A stretch of DNA of 64,000 nt from Tipula vernalis (taxonomy: Eukaryota; Arthropoda; Insecta; Diptera; Tipulidae). The notes below the pieces were generated by a model that saw nothing but the letters and a program-made list of their open reading frames with translations, was not told the DNA's origin and ran no database searches. Where the stretch lies: the NCBI GenBank assembly GCA_958295665.1, contig OY282560.1:25131653-25195652 (forward strand). Direction: 5' to 3'. Made by a program: the position numbers and the translations under genes. Positions 46,601-61,200 of the stretch are shown piece by piece. How positions within the stretch are numbered: position 1 is the first letter of the stretch; each line of letters starts with the position of its first letter.

Positions 46601-48150
46601 CTATCAATAGGTTTCGGAACCTGTAATTGCTGTGACAATTTTAATTTTGATTGCTTGATTATTTCTAAACATTTCTTAGAAAATTCAATTTTATTGAAAA
46701 TTAACTGTGCTATAGCCCACAAGTTTTTGGGCGGCAAAAATCTAAAATGGTCCGATTACGATGGTTGATACCTCTATCAATAGGTTTCGGGACCTGTAAT
46801 TGCTGTGACAATTTTCATTTTGATTGCTCGATTATTTCTAAACATTTCTTAGAAAATTCAATTTTATTGAAAATTAACTGTGCTATAGCCCACAAGTTTT
46901 TGGGCGGCAAAAATCTAAAATGGTCCAATTACGATGGTTGATACCTGTATCAATAGGTTTCGGGACCTGTAATTGCTGTGACAATTTTAATTTTGATTGC
47001 TCGATTATTTCTAAACATTTCTTAGAAAATTCAATTTTATTGAAAATTAACTGTGCTATAGCCCACAAGGTTTTGGGCGGCAAAAATCTAAAATGGTCCG
47101 ATTACGATGGTTGATACCTCTATCAATAGGTTTCGGGACCTGTAATTGCTGTGACAATTTTCATTTTGATTGCTCGATTATTTCTAAACATTTCTTAGAA
47201 AATTCAATTTTATTGAAAATTAACTGTGCTATAGCCCACAAGTTTTTGGGCGGTAAAAATCTAAAATGGTCCGATTACGATGGTTGATACCTCTATCAAT
47301 AGGTTTCGGGACCTGTAATTGCTGTGAAAATTTTCATTTTGATTGCTCGATTATTTCTAAACATTTCTTAGAAAATTCAATTTTATTGAAAATTAACTGT
47401 ACTATAGCCCACAAGTTTTTGGGCGGCAAAAATCTAAAATGGTCCGATTACGATGGTTGATACCTCTATCAATAGGTTTCGGGACCTGTAATTGCTGTGA
47501 CAATTTTCATTTTGATTGCTCGATTATTTCTAAACATTTCTTAGAAAATTCAATTTTATTGAAAATTAACTGTGCTATAGCCCACAAGTTTTTGGGCGGC
47601 AAAAATCTAAAATGGTCCAATTACGATGGTTGATACCTCTATCAATAGGTTTCGGGACCTGTAATTGCTGTGACAATTTTCATTTTGATTGCTCGATTAT
47701 TTCTAAACATTTCTTAGAAAATTCAATTTTATTGAAAATTAACTGTGCTATAGCCCACAAGTTTTTGGGCGGCAAAAATCTAAAATGGTCCGATTACGAT
47801 GGTTGATACCTTTATCAATAGGTTTCGGGACCTGTAATTGCTGTGACAATTTTCATTTTGATTGCTCGATTATTTCTAAACATTTCTTAGAAAATTCAAT
47901 TTTATTGAAAATTAACTGTGCTATAGCCCACAAGTTTTTGGGCGGCAAAAATCTAAAATAGTCCAATTACGATGGTTGATACCTCTATCAATAGGTTTCG
48001 GGACCTGTAATTGCTGTGACAATTTTAATTTTGATTGCTCGATTATTTCTAAACATTTCTTAGAAAATTCAATTTTATTGAAAATTAACTGTGCTATAGC
48101 CCACAAGTTTTTGGGCGGCAAAAATCTAAAATGGTCCGATTACGATGGTT
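43650..48150 (+). repeat. Higher-order repeat: 11-12 monomers duplicated 15 monomers apart
   Basis: A set of rare variants recurs at a fixed offset of 2595 bp (15 x 173): GGAACCTG (44021/46616), GCTTGATT (44058/46653), AAGGTTTTGG (44472/47067), GCGGTAAAAA (44655/47250), GTGAAAATTT (44730/47325), CTGTACTATA (44805/47400), ACCTTTATC (45213/47808) and AAATAGTCC (45361/47956). The shared block runs from about 43.65 to 45.55 kb and from about 46.25 to 48.15 kb. Only a few private differences exist (for example 44859 versus 47454), so the duplication is recent. Confidence 0.9.
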
Positions 48151-51100
48151 GATACCTCTATCAATAGGTTTCGGGACCTGTAATTGCTGTGACAATTTTA
48201 ATTTTGATTGCTCGATTATTTCTAAACATTTCTTAGAAAATTCAATTTTATTGAAAATTAACTGTGCTATAGCCCACAAGTTTTTGGGCGGCAAAAATCT
48301 AAAATGGTCCAATTACGATGGTTGATACCTCTATCAATAGGTTTCGGGACCTGTAATTGCTGTGACAATTTTCATTTTGATTGCTCGATTATTTCTAAAC
48401 ATTTCTTAGAAAATTCAATTTTATTGAAAATTAACTGTGCTATAGCCCACAAGTTTTTGGGCGGCAAAAATCTAAAATGGTCCTATTACGATGGTTGATA
48501 CCTCTATCAATAGGTTTCGGGACCTGTAATTGCTGTGACAATTTTAATTTTGATTGCTCGATTATTTCTAAACATTTCTTAGAAAATTCAATTTTATTGA
48601 AAATTAACTGTGCTATAGCCCACAAGTTTTTGGGCGGCAAAAATCTAAAATGGTCCGATTACGATGGTTGATACCTCTATCAATAGGTTTCGGGACCTGT
48701 AATTGCTGTGACAATTTTAATTTTGATTGCTCGATTATTTCTAAACATTTCTTAGAAAATTCAATTTTATTGAAAATTAACTGTGCTATAGCCCACAAGT
48801 TTTTGGGCGGCAAAAATCTAAAATGGTCCGATTACGATGGTTGATACCTCTATCAATAGGTTTCGGGACCTGTAATTGCTGTGAAAATTTTCATTTTGAT
48901 TGCTCGATTATTTCTAAACATTTCTTAGAAAATTCAATTTTATTGAAAATTAACTGTGCTATAGCCCACAAGTTTTTGGGCGGCAAAAATCTAAAATGGT
49001 CCGATTACGATGGTTGATACCTCTATCAATAGGTTTCGGGACCTGTAATTGCTGTGACAATTTTCATTTTGATTGCTCGATTATTTCTAAACATTTCTTA
49101 GAAAATTCAATTTTATTGAAAATTAACTGTGCTATAACCCACAAGTTTTTGGGCGGCAAAAATCTAAAATGGTCCGATTACGATGGTTGATACCTCTATC
49201 AATAGGTTTCGGGACCTGTAATTGCTGTGACAATTTTCATTTTGATTGCTCGATTATTTCTAAACATTTCTTAGAAAATTCAATTTTATTGAAAATTAAC
49301 TGTGCTATAGCCCACAAGTTTTTGGGCGGCAAAAATCTAAAATGGTCCAATTACGATGGTTGATACCTCTATCAATAGGTTTCGGGACCTGTAATTGCTG
49401 TGACAATTTTAATTTTGATTGCTCGATTATTTCTAAACATTTCTTAGAAAATTCAATTTTATTGAAAATTAACTGTGCTATAACCCACAAGTTTTTGGGC
49501 GGCAAAAATCTAAAATGGTCCGATTACGATAGTTGATACCTCTATCAATAGGTTTCGGGACCTGTAATTGCTGTGACAATTTTCATTTTGATTGCTCGAT
49601 TATTTCTAAACATTTCTTAGAAAATTCAATTTTATTGAAAATTAACTGTGCTATAACCCACAAGTTTTTGGGCGGCAAAAATCTAAAATGGTCCGATTAC
49701 GATGGTTGATACCTCTATCAATAGGTTTCGGGACCTGTAATTGCTGTGACAATTTTCATTTTGATTGCTCGATTATTTCTAAACATTTCTTAGAAAATTC
49801 AATTTTATTGAAAATTAACTGTGCTATAGCCCACAAGTTTTTGGGCGGCAAAAATCTAAAATGGTCCAATTACGATGGTTGATACCTCTATCAATAGGTT
49901 TCGGGACCTGTAATTGCTGTGACAATTTTAATTTTGATTGCTCGATTATTTCTAAACATTTCTTAGAAAATTCAATTTTATTGAAAATTAACTGTGCTAT
50001 AGCCCACAAGTTTTTGGGCGGCAAAAATCTAAAATGGTCCGATTACGATGGTTGATACCTCTATCAATAGGTTTCGGGACCTGTAATTGCTGTGACAATT
50101 TTCATTTTGATTGCTCGATTATTTCTAAACATTTCTTAGAAAATTCAATTTTATTGAAAATTAACTGTGCTATAGCCCACAAGTTTTTGGGCGGCAAAAA
50201 TCTAAAATGGTCCGATTACGATGGTTGATACCTCTATCAATAGGTTTCGGGACCTGTAATTGCTGTGACAATTTTCATTTTGATTGCTCGATTATTTCTA
50301 AACATTTCTTAGAAAATTCAATTTTATTGAAAATTAACTGTGCTATAACCCACAAGTTTTTGGGCGGCAAAAATCTAAAATGGTCCGATTACGATGGTTG
50401 ATACCTCTATCAATAGGTTTCGGGACCTGTAATTGCTGTGACAATTTTCATTTTGATTGCTCGATTATTTCTAAACATTTCTTAGAAAATTCAATTTTAT
50501 TGAAAATTAACTGTGCTATAACCCACAAGTTTTTGGGCGGCAAAAATCTAAAATGGTCCGATTACGATGGTTGATACCTCTATCAATAGGTTTCGGGACC
50601 TGTAATTGCTGTGACAATTTTCATTTTGATTGCTCGATTATTTCTAAACATTTCTTAGAAAATTCAATTTTATTGAAAATTAACTGTGCTATAACCCACA
50701 AGTTTTTGGGCGGCAAAAATCTAAAATGGTCCGATTACGATGGTTGATACCTCTATCAATAGGTTTCGGGACCTGTAATTGCTGTGACAATTTTCATTTT
50801 GATTGCTCGATTATTTCTAAACATTTCTTAGAAAATTCAATTTTATTGAAAATTAACTGTGCTATAGCCCACAAGTTTTTGGGCGGCAAAAATCTAAAAT
50901 GGTCCAATTACGATGGTTGATACCTCTATCAATAGGTTTCGGGACCTGTAATTGCTGTGACAATTTTAATTTTGATTGCTCGATTATTTCTAAACATTTC
51001 TTAGAAAATTCAATTTTATTGAAAATTAACTGTGCTATAGCCCACAAGTTTTTGGGCGGCAAAAATCTAAAATGGTCCGATTACGATGGTTGATACCTCT

Positions 51101-52249
51101 ATCAATAGGTTTCGGGACCTGTAATTGCTGTGAAAATTTTCATTTTGATTGCTCGATTATTTCTAAACATTTCTTAGAAAATTCAATTTTATTGAAAATT
51201 AACTGTGCTATAGCCCACAAGTTTTTGGGCGGCAAAAATCTAAAATGGTCCGATTACGATGGTTGATACCTCTATCAATAGGTTTCGGGACCTGTAATTG
51301 CTGTGACAATTTTCATTTTGATTGCTCGATTATTTCTAAACATTTCTTAGAAAATTCAATTTTATTGAAAATTAACTGTGCTATAGCCCACAAGTTTTTG
51401 GGCGGCAAAAATCTAAAATGGTCCGATTACGATGGTTGATACCTCTATCAATAGGTTTCGGGACCTGAAATTGCTGTGACAATTTTCATTTTGATTGCTC
51501 GATTATTTCTAAACATTTCTTAGAAAATTCAATTTTATTGAAAATTAACTGTGCTATAGCCCACAAGTTTTTGGGCGGCAAAAATCTAAAATGGTCCGAT
51601 TACGATGGTTGATACCTCTATCAATAGGTTTCGGGACCTGTAATTGCTGTGACAATTTTCATTTTGATTGCTCGATTAATTCTAAACATTTATTAGAAAA
51701 TTCAATTTTATTGAAAATTAACTGTGCTATAGCCCACAAGTTTTTGGGCGGCAAAAATCTAAAATGGTCCGATTACGATGGTTGATACCTCTATCAATAG
51801 GTTTCGGGATCTGTAATTGCTGTGACAATTTTCATTTTGATTGCTCGATTATTTCTAAACATTTCTTAGAAAATTCAATTTTATTGAAAATTAACTGTGC
51901 TATAGCCCACAAGTTTTTGGGCGGCAAAAATCTAAAATGGTCCGATTACGATGGTTGATACCTCTATCAATAGGTTTCGGGACCTGTAATTGCTGTGACA
52001 ATTTTAATTTTGATTGCTCGATTATTTCTAAACATTTCTTAGAAAATTCAATTTTATTGAAAATTAACTGTGCTATAACCCACAAGTTTTTGGGCGGCAA
52101 AAATCTAAAATGGTCCGATTACGATGGTTGATACCTCTATCAATAGGTTTCGGGACCTGTAATTGCTGTGACAATTTTCATTTTGGTTGCTCGATTATTT
52201 CTAAACATTTCTTAGAAAATTCAATTTTATTGAAAATTAACTGTGCCAT

Positions 52250-55200
52250 AGCCCACAAGTTTTTGGGCGGCAAAAATCTAAAATGGTCCGATTACGATGG
52301 TTGATACCTCTATCAATAGGTTTCTGGACCTGTAATTGCTGTGACAATTTTCATTTTGATTGCTCGATTATTTCTAAACATTTCTTAGAAAATTCAATTT
52401 TATTGAAAATTAACTGTGCTTTAGCCCACAAGTTTTTGGGCGGCAAAAATCTAAAATGGTCCGATTACGATGGTTGATACCTCTATCAATAGGTTTCGGG
52501 ACCTGTAATTGCTGTGACAATTTTCATTTTGATTGCTCGATTATTTCTAAACATTTCTTAGAAAATTCAATTTTATTGAAAATTAACTGTGCTATAGCCC
52601 ACAAGTTTTTGGGCGGCAAAAATCTAAAATGGTCCGATTACGATGGTTGATACCTCTATCAATAGGTTTCGGGACCTGTAATTGCTGTGACAATTTTCAT
52701 TTTGATTGCTCGATTAATTCTAAACATTTATTAGAAAATTCAATTTTATTGAAAATTAACTGTGCTATAGCCCACAAGTCTTTGGGCGGCAAAAATCTAA
52801 AATGGTCCAATTACGATGGTTGATACCTGTATCAATAGGTTTCGGGACCTGTAATTGCTGTGACAATTTTCATTTTGATTGCTCGATTATTTCTAAACAT
52901 TTCTTAGAAAATTCAATTTTATTGAAAATTAACTGTGCTATAGCCCACAAGTTTTTGGGCGGCAAAAATCTAAAATGGTCCGATTATGATGGTTGATACC
53001 TCTATCAATAGGTTTCGGGACCTCTAATTGCTGTGACAATTTTCATTTTGATTGCTCTATTATTTCTAAACATTTCTTAGAAAATTCAATTTTATTGAAA
53101 ATTAACTGTGCTATAGCCCACAAGTTTTTGGGCGGCAAAAATCTAAAATGGTCCGATTACGATGGTTGATACCTCTATCAATAGGTTTCGGGACCTGTAA
53201 TTGCTGTGACAGTTTTCATTTTGATTGCTCGATTATTTCTAAACATTTCTTAGAAAATTCAATTTTATTGAAAATTAACTGTGCTATAGCCCACAAGTTT
53301 TTGGGCGGCAAAAATCTAAAATGGTCCGATTACGATGGTTGATACCTCTATCAATAGGTTTCGGGACCTGTAATTGCTGTGACAATTTTCATTTTGATTG
53401 CTCGATTATTTCTAAACATTTCTTAGAAAATTCAATTTTATTGAAAATTAACTGTGCTATAACCCACAAGTTTTTGGGCGGCAAAAATCTAAAATGGTCC
53501 GATTACGATGGTTGATACCTCTATCAATAGGTTTCGGGACCTGTAATTGCTGTGACAATTTTCATTTTGATTGCTCGATTATTTCTAAACATTTCTTAGA
53601 AAATTCAATTTTATTGAAAATTAACTGTGCTATAGCCCACAAGTTTTTGGGCGGCAAAAATCTAAAATGGTCCGATTACGATGGTTGATACCTCTATCAA
53701 TAGGTTTCGGGACCTGTAATTGCTGTGACAATTTTCATTTTGATTGCTCGATTATTTCTAAACATTTATTAGAAAATTCAATTTTATTGAAAATTAACTG
53801 TGCTATAGCCCACAAGTTTTTGGGCGGCAAAAATCTAAAATGGTCCGATTACGATGGTTGATACCTCTATCAATAGGTTTCGGGACCTGTAATTGCTGTG
53901 ACAATTTTCATTTTGATTGCTCGATTATTTCTAAACATTTCTTAGAAAATTCAATTTTATTGAAAATTAACTGTGCTATAGCCCACAAGTTTTTGGGCGG
54001 CAAAAATCTAAAATGGTCCGATTACGATGGTTGATACCTCTATCAATAGGTTTCTGGACCTGTAATTGCTGTGACAATTTTCATTTTGATTGCTCGATTA
54101 TTTCTAAACATTTCTTAGAAAATTCAATTTTATTGAAAATTAACTGTGCTTTAGCCCACAAGTTTTTGGGCGGCAAAAATCTAAAATGGTCCGATTACGA
54201 TGGTTGATACCTCTATCAATAGGTTTCGGGACCTGTAATTGCTGTGACAATTTTCATTTTGATTGCTCGATTATTTCTAAACATTTCTTAGAAAATTCAA
54301 TTTTATTGAAAATTAACTGTGCTATAGCCCACAAGTTTTTGGGCGGCAAAAATCTAAAATGGTCCGATTACGATGGTTGATACCTCTATCAATAGGTTTC
54401 GGGACCTGTAATTGCTGTGACAATTTTCATTTTGATTGCTCGATTAATTCTAAACATTTATTAGAAAATTCAATTTTATTGAAAATTAACTGTGCTATAG
54501 CCCACAAGTCTTTGGGCGGCAAAAATCTAAAATGGTCCAATTACGATGGTTGATACCTGTATCAATAGGTTTCGGGACCTGTAATTGCTGTGACAATTTT
54601 CATTTTGATTGCTCGATTATTTCTAAACATTTCTTAGAAAATTCAATTTTATTGAAAATTAACTGTGCTATAGCCCACAAGTTTTTGGGCGGCAAAAATC
54701 TAAAATGGTCCGATTATGATGGTTGATACCTCTATCAATAGGTTTCGGGACCTCTAATTGCTGTGACAATTTTCATTTTGATTGCTCTATTATTTCTAAA
54801 CATTTCTTAGAAAATTCAATTTTATTGAAAATTAACTGTGCTATAGCCCACAAGTTTTTGGGCGGCAAAAATCTAAAATGGTCCGATTACGATGGTTGAT
54901 ACCTCTATCAATAGGTTTCGGGACCTGTAATTGCTGTGACAGTTTTCATTTTGATTGCTCGATTATTTCTAAACATTTCTTAGAAAATTCAATTTTATTG
55001 AAAATTAACTGTGCTATAGCCCACAAGTTTTTGGGCGGCAAAAATCTAAAATGGTCCGATTACGATGGTTGATACCTCTATCAATAGGTTTCGGGACCTG
55101 TAATTGCTGTGACAATTTTCATTTTGATTGCTCGATTATTTCTAAACATTTCTTAGAAAATTCAATTTTATTGAAAATTAACTGTGCTATAACCCACAAG

Positions 55201-55715
55201 TTTTTGGGCGGCAAAAATCTAAAATGGTCCGATTACGATGGTTGATACCTCTATCAATAGGTTTCGGGACCTGTAATTGCTGTGACAATTTTCATTTTGA
55301 TTGCTCGATTATTTCTAAACATTTCTTAGAAAATTCAATTTTATTGAAAATTAACTGTGCTATAGCCCACAAGTTTTTGGGCGGCAAAAATCTAAAATGG
55401 TCCGATTACGATGGTTGATACCTCTATCAATAGGTTTCGGGACCTGTAATTGCTGTGACAATTTTCATTTTGATTGCTCGATTATTTCTAAACATTTATT
55501 AGAAAATTCAATTTTATTGAAAATTAACTGTGCTATAGCCCACAAGTTTTTGGGCGGCAAAAATCTAAAATGGTCCGATTACGATGGTTGATACCTCTAT
55601 CAATAGGTTTCGGGACCTGTAATTGCTGTGACAATTTTCATTTTGATTGCTCGATTATTTCTAAACATTTCTTAGAAAATTCAATTTTATTGAAAATTAA
55701 CTGTGCTATAGCCCA
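52250..55715 (+). repeat. Higher-order repeat: tandem pair of a 10-monomer unit
   Basis: Ten distinctive variants recur exactly 1730 bp (10 x 173) apart: TTTCTGGACC (52322/54052), GCTTTAGCCC (52419/54149), GATTAATTC with TTTATTAG (52712/54442), AAGTCTTTGG (52788/54518), ACCTGTATC (52828/54558), CCTCTAATTG (53022/54752), GCTCTATTA (53055/54785), GACAGTTTTC (53210/54940), ATAACCC (53460/55190) and TTTATTAG (53764/55494). I saw no difference between the two units. Sequence outside the pair lacks the matching variants (52186 versus 53916; 54052 versus 55782). Confidence 0.92.
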
Positions 55716-55739
55716 CAAGTTTTTGGGCGGCAAAAATCT

Positions 55740-57125
55740 AAAATGGTCCGATTACGATGGTTGATACCTCTATCAATAGGTTTCGGGACCTGTAATTGCT
55801 GTGACAATTTTCATTTTGATTGCTCGATTATTTCTAAACATTTCTTAGAAAATTCAATTTTATTGAAAATTAACTGTGCTATAACCCACAAGTTTTTGGG
55901 CGGCAAAAATCTAAAATGGTCCGATTACGATAGTTGATACCTCTATCAATAGGTTTCGGGACCTGTAATTGCTGTGACAATTTTCATTTTGATTGCTCGA
56001 TTATTTCTAAACATTTCTTAGAAAATTCAATTTTATTGAAAATTAACTGTGTTATAGCCCACAAGTTTTTGGGCGGCAAAAATCTAAAATGGTCCGATTA
56101 CGATGGTTGATACCTCTATCAATAGGTTTCGGGACCTGTAATTGCTGTGACAATTTTCATTTTGATTGCTCGATTATTTCTAAACATTTCTTAGAAAATT
56201 CAATTTTATTGAAAATTAACTGTGCTATAACCCACAAGTTTTTGGGCGGCAAAAATCTAAAATGGTCCGATTACGATGGTTGATACCTCTATCAATAGGT
56301 TTCGGGACCTGTAATTGCTGTGACAATTTTCATTTTGATTGCTCGATTATTTCTAAACATTTCTTAGAAAATTCAATTTTATTGAAAATTAACTGTGCTA
56401 TAGCCCACAAGTTTTTGGGCGGCAAAAATCTAAAATGGTCCGATTACGATGGTTGATACCTCTATCAATAGGTTTCGGGACCTGTAATTGCTGTGACAAT
56501 TTTCATTTTGATTGCTCGATTATTTCTAAACATTTCTTAGAAAATTCAATTTTATTGAAAATTAACTGTGCTATAACCCACAAGTTTTTGGGCGGCAAAA
56601 ATCTAAAATGGTCCGATTACGATAGTTGATACCTCTATCAATAGGTTTCGGGACCTGTAATTGCTGTGACAATTTTCATTTTGATTGCTCGATTATTTCT
56701 AAACATTTCTTAGAAAATTCAATTTTATTGAAAATTAACTGTGTTATAGCCCACAAGTTTTTGGGCGGCAAAAATCTAAAATGGTCCGATTACGATGGTT
56801 GATACCTCTATCAATAGGTTTCGGGACCTGTAATTGCTGTGACAATTTTCATTTTGATTGCTCGATTATTTCTAAACATTTCTTAGAAAATTCAATTTTA
56901 TTGAAAATTAACTGTGCTATAACCCACAAGTTTTTGGGCGGCAAAAATCTAAAATGGTCCGATTACGATGGTTGATACCTCTATCAATAGGTTTCGGGAC
57001 CTGTAATTGCTGTGACAATTTTCATTTTGATTGCTCGATTATTTCTAAACATTTCTTAGAAAATTCAATTTTATTGAAAATTAACTGTGCTATAGCCCAC
57101 AAGTTTTTGGGCGGCAAAAATCTAA
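55740..57125 (+). repeat. Higher-order repeat: pair of 4-monomer units
   Basis: The variants CGATAGTTGA (55928/56620), GTTATAGCCC (56050/56742) and ATAACCC in adjacent monomers recur 692 bp (4 x 173) apart. A third, partial copy begins near 57470 with the same GATAGTTG and GTTATAGCCC pair, shifted by one base because of an extra T near 57451. Confidence 0.85.
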
Positions 57126-58289
57126 AATGGTCCGATTACGATGGTTGATACCTCTATCAATAGGTTTCGGGACCTGTAATTGCTGTGACAATTTTCATTT
57201 TGATTGCTCGATTATTTCTAAACATTTATTAGAAAATTCAATTTTATTGAAAATTAACTGTGCTATAGCCCACAAGTTTTTGGGCGGCAAAAATCTAAAA
57301 TGGTCCGATTACGATGGTTGATACCTCTATCAATAGGTTTCGGGACCTGTAATTGCTGTGACAATTTTCATTTTGATTGCTCGATTATTTCTAAACATTT
57401 CTTAGAAAATTCAATTTTATTGAAAATTAACTGTGCTATAGCCCACAAGTTTTTTGGGCGGCAAAAATCTAAAATGGTCCGATTACGATGGTTGATACCT
57501 CTATCAATAGGTTTCGGGACCTGTAATTGCTGTGACAATTTTCATTTTGATTGCTCGATTATTTCTAAACATTTCTTAGAAAATTCAATTTTATTGAAAA
57601 TTAACTGTGCTATAACCCACAAGTTTTTGGGCGGCAAAAATCTAAAATATTTCGATTACGATAGTTGATACCTCTATCAATAGGTTTCGGGACCTGTAAT
57701 TGCTGTGACAATTTTCATTTTGATTGCTCGATTATTTCTAAACATTTCTTAGAAAATTCAATTTTATTGAAAATTAACTGTGTTATAGCCCACAAGTTTT
57801 TGGGCGGCAAAAATCTAAAATGGTCCGATTACGATGGTTGATACCTCTATCAATAGGTTTCGGGACCTGTAATTGCTGTGACAATTTTCATTTTGATTGC
57901 TCGATTATTTCTAAACATTTCTTAGAAAATTCAATTTTATTGAAAATTAACTGTGCTATAGCCCACAAGTTTTTGGGCGGCAAAAATCTAAAATGGTCCG
58001 ATTACGATAGTTGATACCTCTATCAATAGGTTTCGGGACCTGTAATTGCTGTGACAATTTTCATTTTGATTGCTCGATTATTTCTAAACATTTCTTAGAA
58101 AATTCAATTTTATTGAAAATTAACTGTGCTATAGCCCACAAGTTTTTGGGCGGCAAAAATATAAAATGGTCCGATTACGATGGTTGATACCTCTATCAAT
58201 AGGTTTCGGGACCTGTAATTGCTGTGACAATTTTCATTTTGATTGCTCGATTATTTCTAAACATTTCTTAGAAAATTCAATTTTATTGA

Positions 58290-61200
58290 AAATTAACTAT
58301 GCTATAGCCCACAAGTTTTAGGGCGGCAAAAATCTAAAATGGTCCGATTACGATGGTAGATACATCTATCAATAGGTTTCGTGACCTGTAATTGCTGTGA
58401 CAATTTTCATTTTGATTGCTCGATTATTTCTAAACATTTCTTAGAAAATTCAATTTTATTGAAAATTCACTGTGCTGTAACCCACAAGTTTTTGGGCGGC
58501 AAAAATCTAAAATGGTCCGATTACGATGGTTGATACCTCTATCAATACGTTTCGGGACCTGTAATTGCTGTGACAATTTTCATTTTGATTGCTCGATTAT
58601 TTCTAAACATTTCTTAGAAAATTCAATTTTATTGAAAATTAACTGTGCTATAGCCCACAAGTTTTTGGGCGGCAAAAATCTAAAATGGTCCGATTATGAT
58701 GGTTGATACCTCTATCAATAGGTTTCGGGACCTGTAATTGCTGTGACAATTTTCATTTTGATTGCTCGATTATTTCTAAACATTTCTTAGAAAATTCAAT
58801 TTTATTGAAAATTAACTGTGCTATAGCCCACAAGTTTTTGGGCGGCAAAAATCTAAAATGGTCCGATTATGATGGTTGATACCTCTATCAATAGGTTTCG
58901 GGACCTGTAATTGCTGTGACAATTTTCATTTTGATTGCTCGATTATTTCTAAACATTTCTTAGAAAATTCAATTTTATTGAAAATTAACTGTGCTATAGC
59001 CCACAAGTTTTTGGGCGGCAAAAATCTAAAATGGTCCGATTACGATGGATGATACCTCTATCAATAGGTTTCGGGACCTGTATTTGCTGTGACAATTTTC
59101 ATTTTGATTGCTCGATTATTTCTAAACATTTCTTAGAAAATTCAATTTTATTGAAAATTAACTGTGCCATAGCCCACAAGTTTTTGGGCGGCAAAAATCT
59201 AAAATGGTCCGATTACGATGGTTGATACCTCTATCAATAGGTTTCGGGACCTGTAATTGCTGTGACAATTTTAATTTTGATTGCTCGATTATTTCTAAAC
59301 ATTTCTTAGAAAATTCAATTTTATTGAAAATTCACTGTGCTATAGCCCACAAGTTTTTGGGCGGCAAAAATCTAAAATGGTCCGATTACGATGGTTGATA
59401 CCTCTATCAATAGGTTTCGGGACCTGTAATTGCTGTGACAATTTTCATTTTGATTGCTCGATTATTTCTAAACATTTCTTAGAAAATTCAATTTTATTGA
59501 AAATTAACTGTGCTATAGCCCACAAGTTTTTGGGCGGCAAAAATCTAAAATGGTCCGATTATGATGGTTGATACCTCTATCAATAGGTTTCGGGACCTGT
59601 AATTGCTGTGACAATTTTCATTTTGATTGCTCGATTATTTCTAAACATTTCTTAGAAAATTCAATTTTATTGAAAATTAACTGTGCTATAGCAAACAAGT
59701 TTTTGGGCGGCAAAAATCTAAAATGGTCCGATTATGATGGTTGATACCTCTATCAATAGGTTTCGGGACCTGTAATTGCTGTGACAGTTTTCATTTTGTT
59801 TGCTCGATTATTTCTAAACATTTCTTAGAAAATTCAATTTTATTGAAAATTAACTGTGCTATAGCCCACAAGTTTTTGGGCGGCAAAAATATAAAATGGT
59901 CCGATTACGATGGTTGATACCTCTATCAATAGGTTTCGGGACCTGTAATTGCTGTGACAATTTTCATTTTGATTGCTCGATTATTTCTAAACATTTCTTA
60001 GAAAATTCAATTTTATTAAAAATTAACTGTGTTATAGCCCACAAGTTTTTGGGCGGCAAAAATCTAAAATGGTCCGATTACGATGGTTGATACCTCTATC
60101 AATAGGTTTCGGGACCTGTAATTGCTGTGACAATTTTCATTTTGATTGCTCGATTATTTCTAGACATTCCTTAGAAAATTCAATTTTATTAAAAATTAAC
60201 TGTGTTATAGCCCACAAGTTTTTGGGCGGCAAAAATCTAAAATGGTCCGATTACGATGGTTGATACCTCTATCAATAGGTTTCGGGACCTGTAATTGCTG
60301 TGACAATTTTCATTTTGATTGCTCGATTATTTCTAAACATTTCTTAGAAAATTCAATTTTATTGAAAATTAACTGTGCTATAGCCCACAAGTTTTTGGGC
60401 GGCAAAAATCTAAAATGGTCCGATTATGATGGTTGATACCTCTATCAATAGGTTTCGGGACCTGTAATTGCTGTGACAATTTTCATTTTGATTGCTCGAT
60501 TATTTCTAAACATTTCTTAGAAAATTCAATTTTATTGAAAATTAACTGTGCTATAGCCCACAAGTTTTTGGGCGGCAAATATCTAAAATGGTCCGATTAC
60601 GATTGTTGATACCTCTATCAATAGGTTTCGGGACCTGTAATTGCTGTGACAATTTTAATTTTGATTGCTCGATTATTTCTAAACATTTCTTAGAAAATTC
60701 AATTTTATTGAAAATTAACTGTGCTATAGCCCACAAGTTTTTGGGCGGCAAAAATCTAAAATGGTCCGATTACGATTGTTGATACCTCTATCAATAGGTT
60801 TCGGGACCTGTAATTGCTGTGACAATTTTCATTTTGATTGCTCGATTATTTCTAAACATTTCTTAGAAAATTCAATTTTATTGAAAATTAACTGTGCTGT
60901 AACCCACAAGTTTTTGCGCGGCAAAAATCTAAAATGGTCCGATTACGATGGTTGATACCTCTATCAATAGGTTTCGGGACCTGTAATTGCTGTGACAATT
61001 TTAATTTTGATTGCTCGATTATTTCTAAACATTTCTTAGAAAATTCAATTTTATTGAAAATTCACTGTGCTATAGCCCACAAGTTTTTGGGCGGCAAAAA
61101 TCTAAAATGGTCCGATTACGATGGTTGATACCTCTATCAATAGGTTTCGGGACCTGTAATTGCTGTGACAATTTTCATTTTGATTGCTCGATTATTTCTA

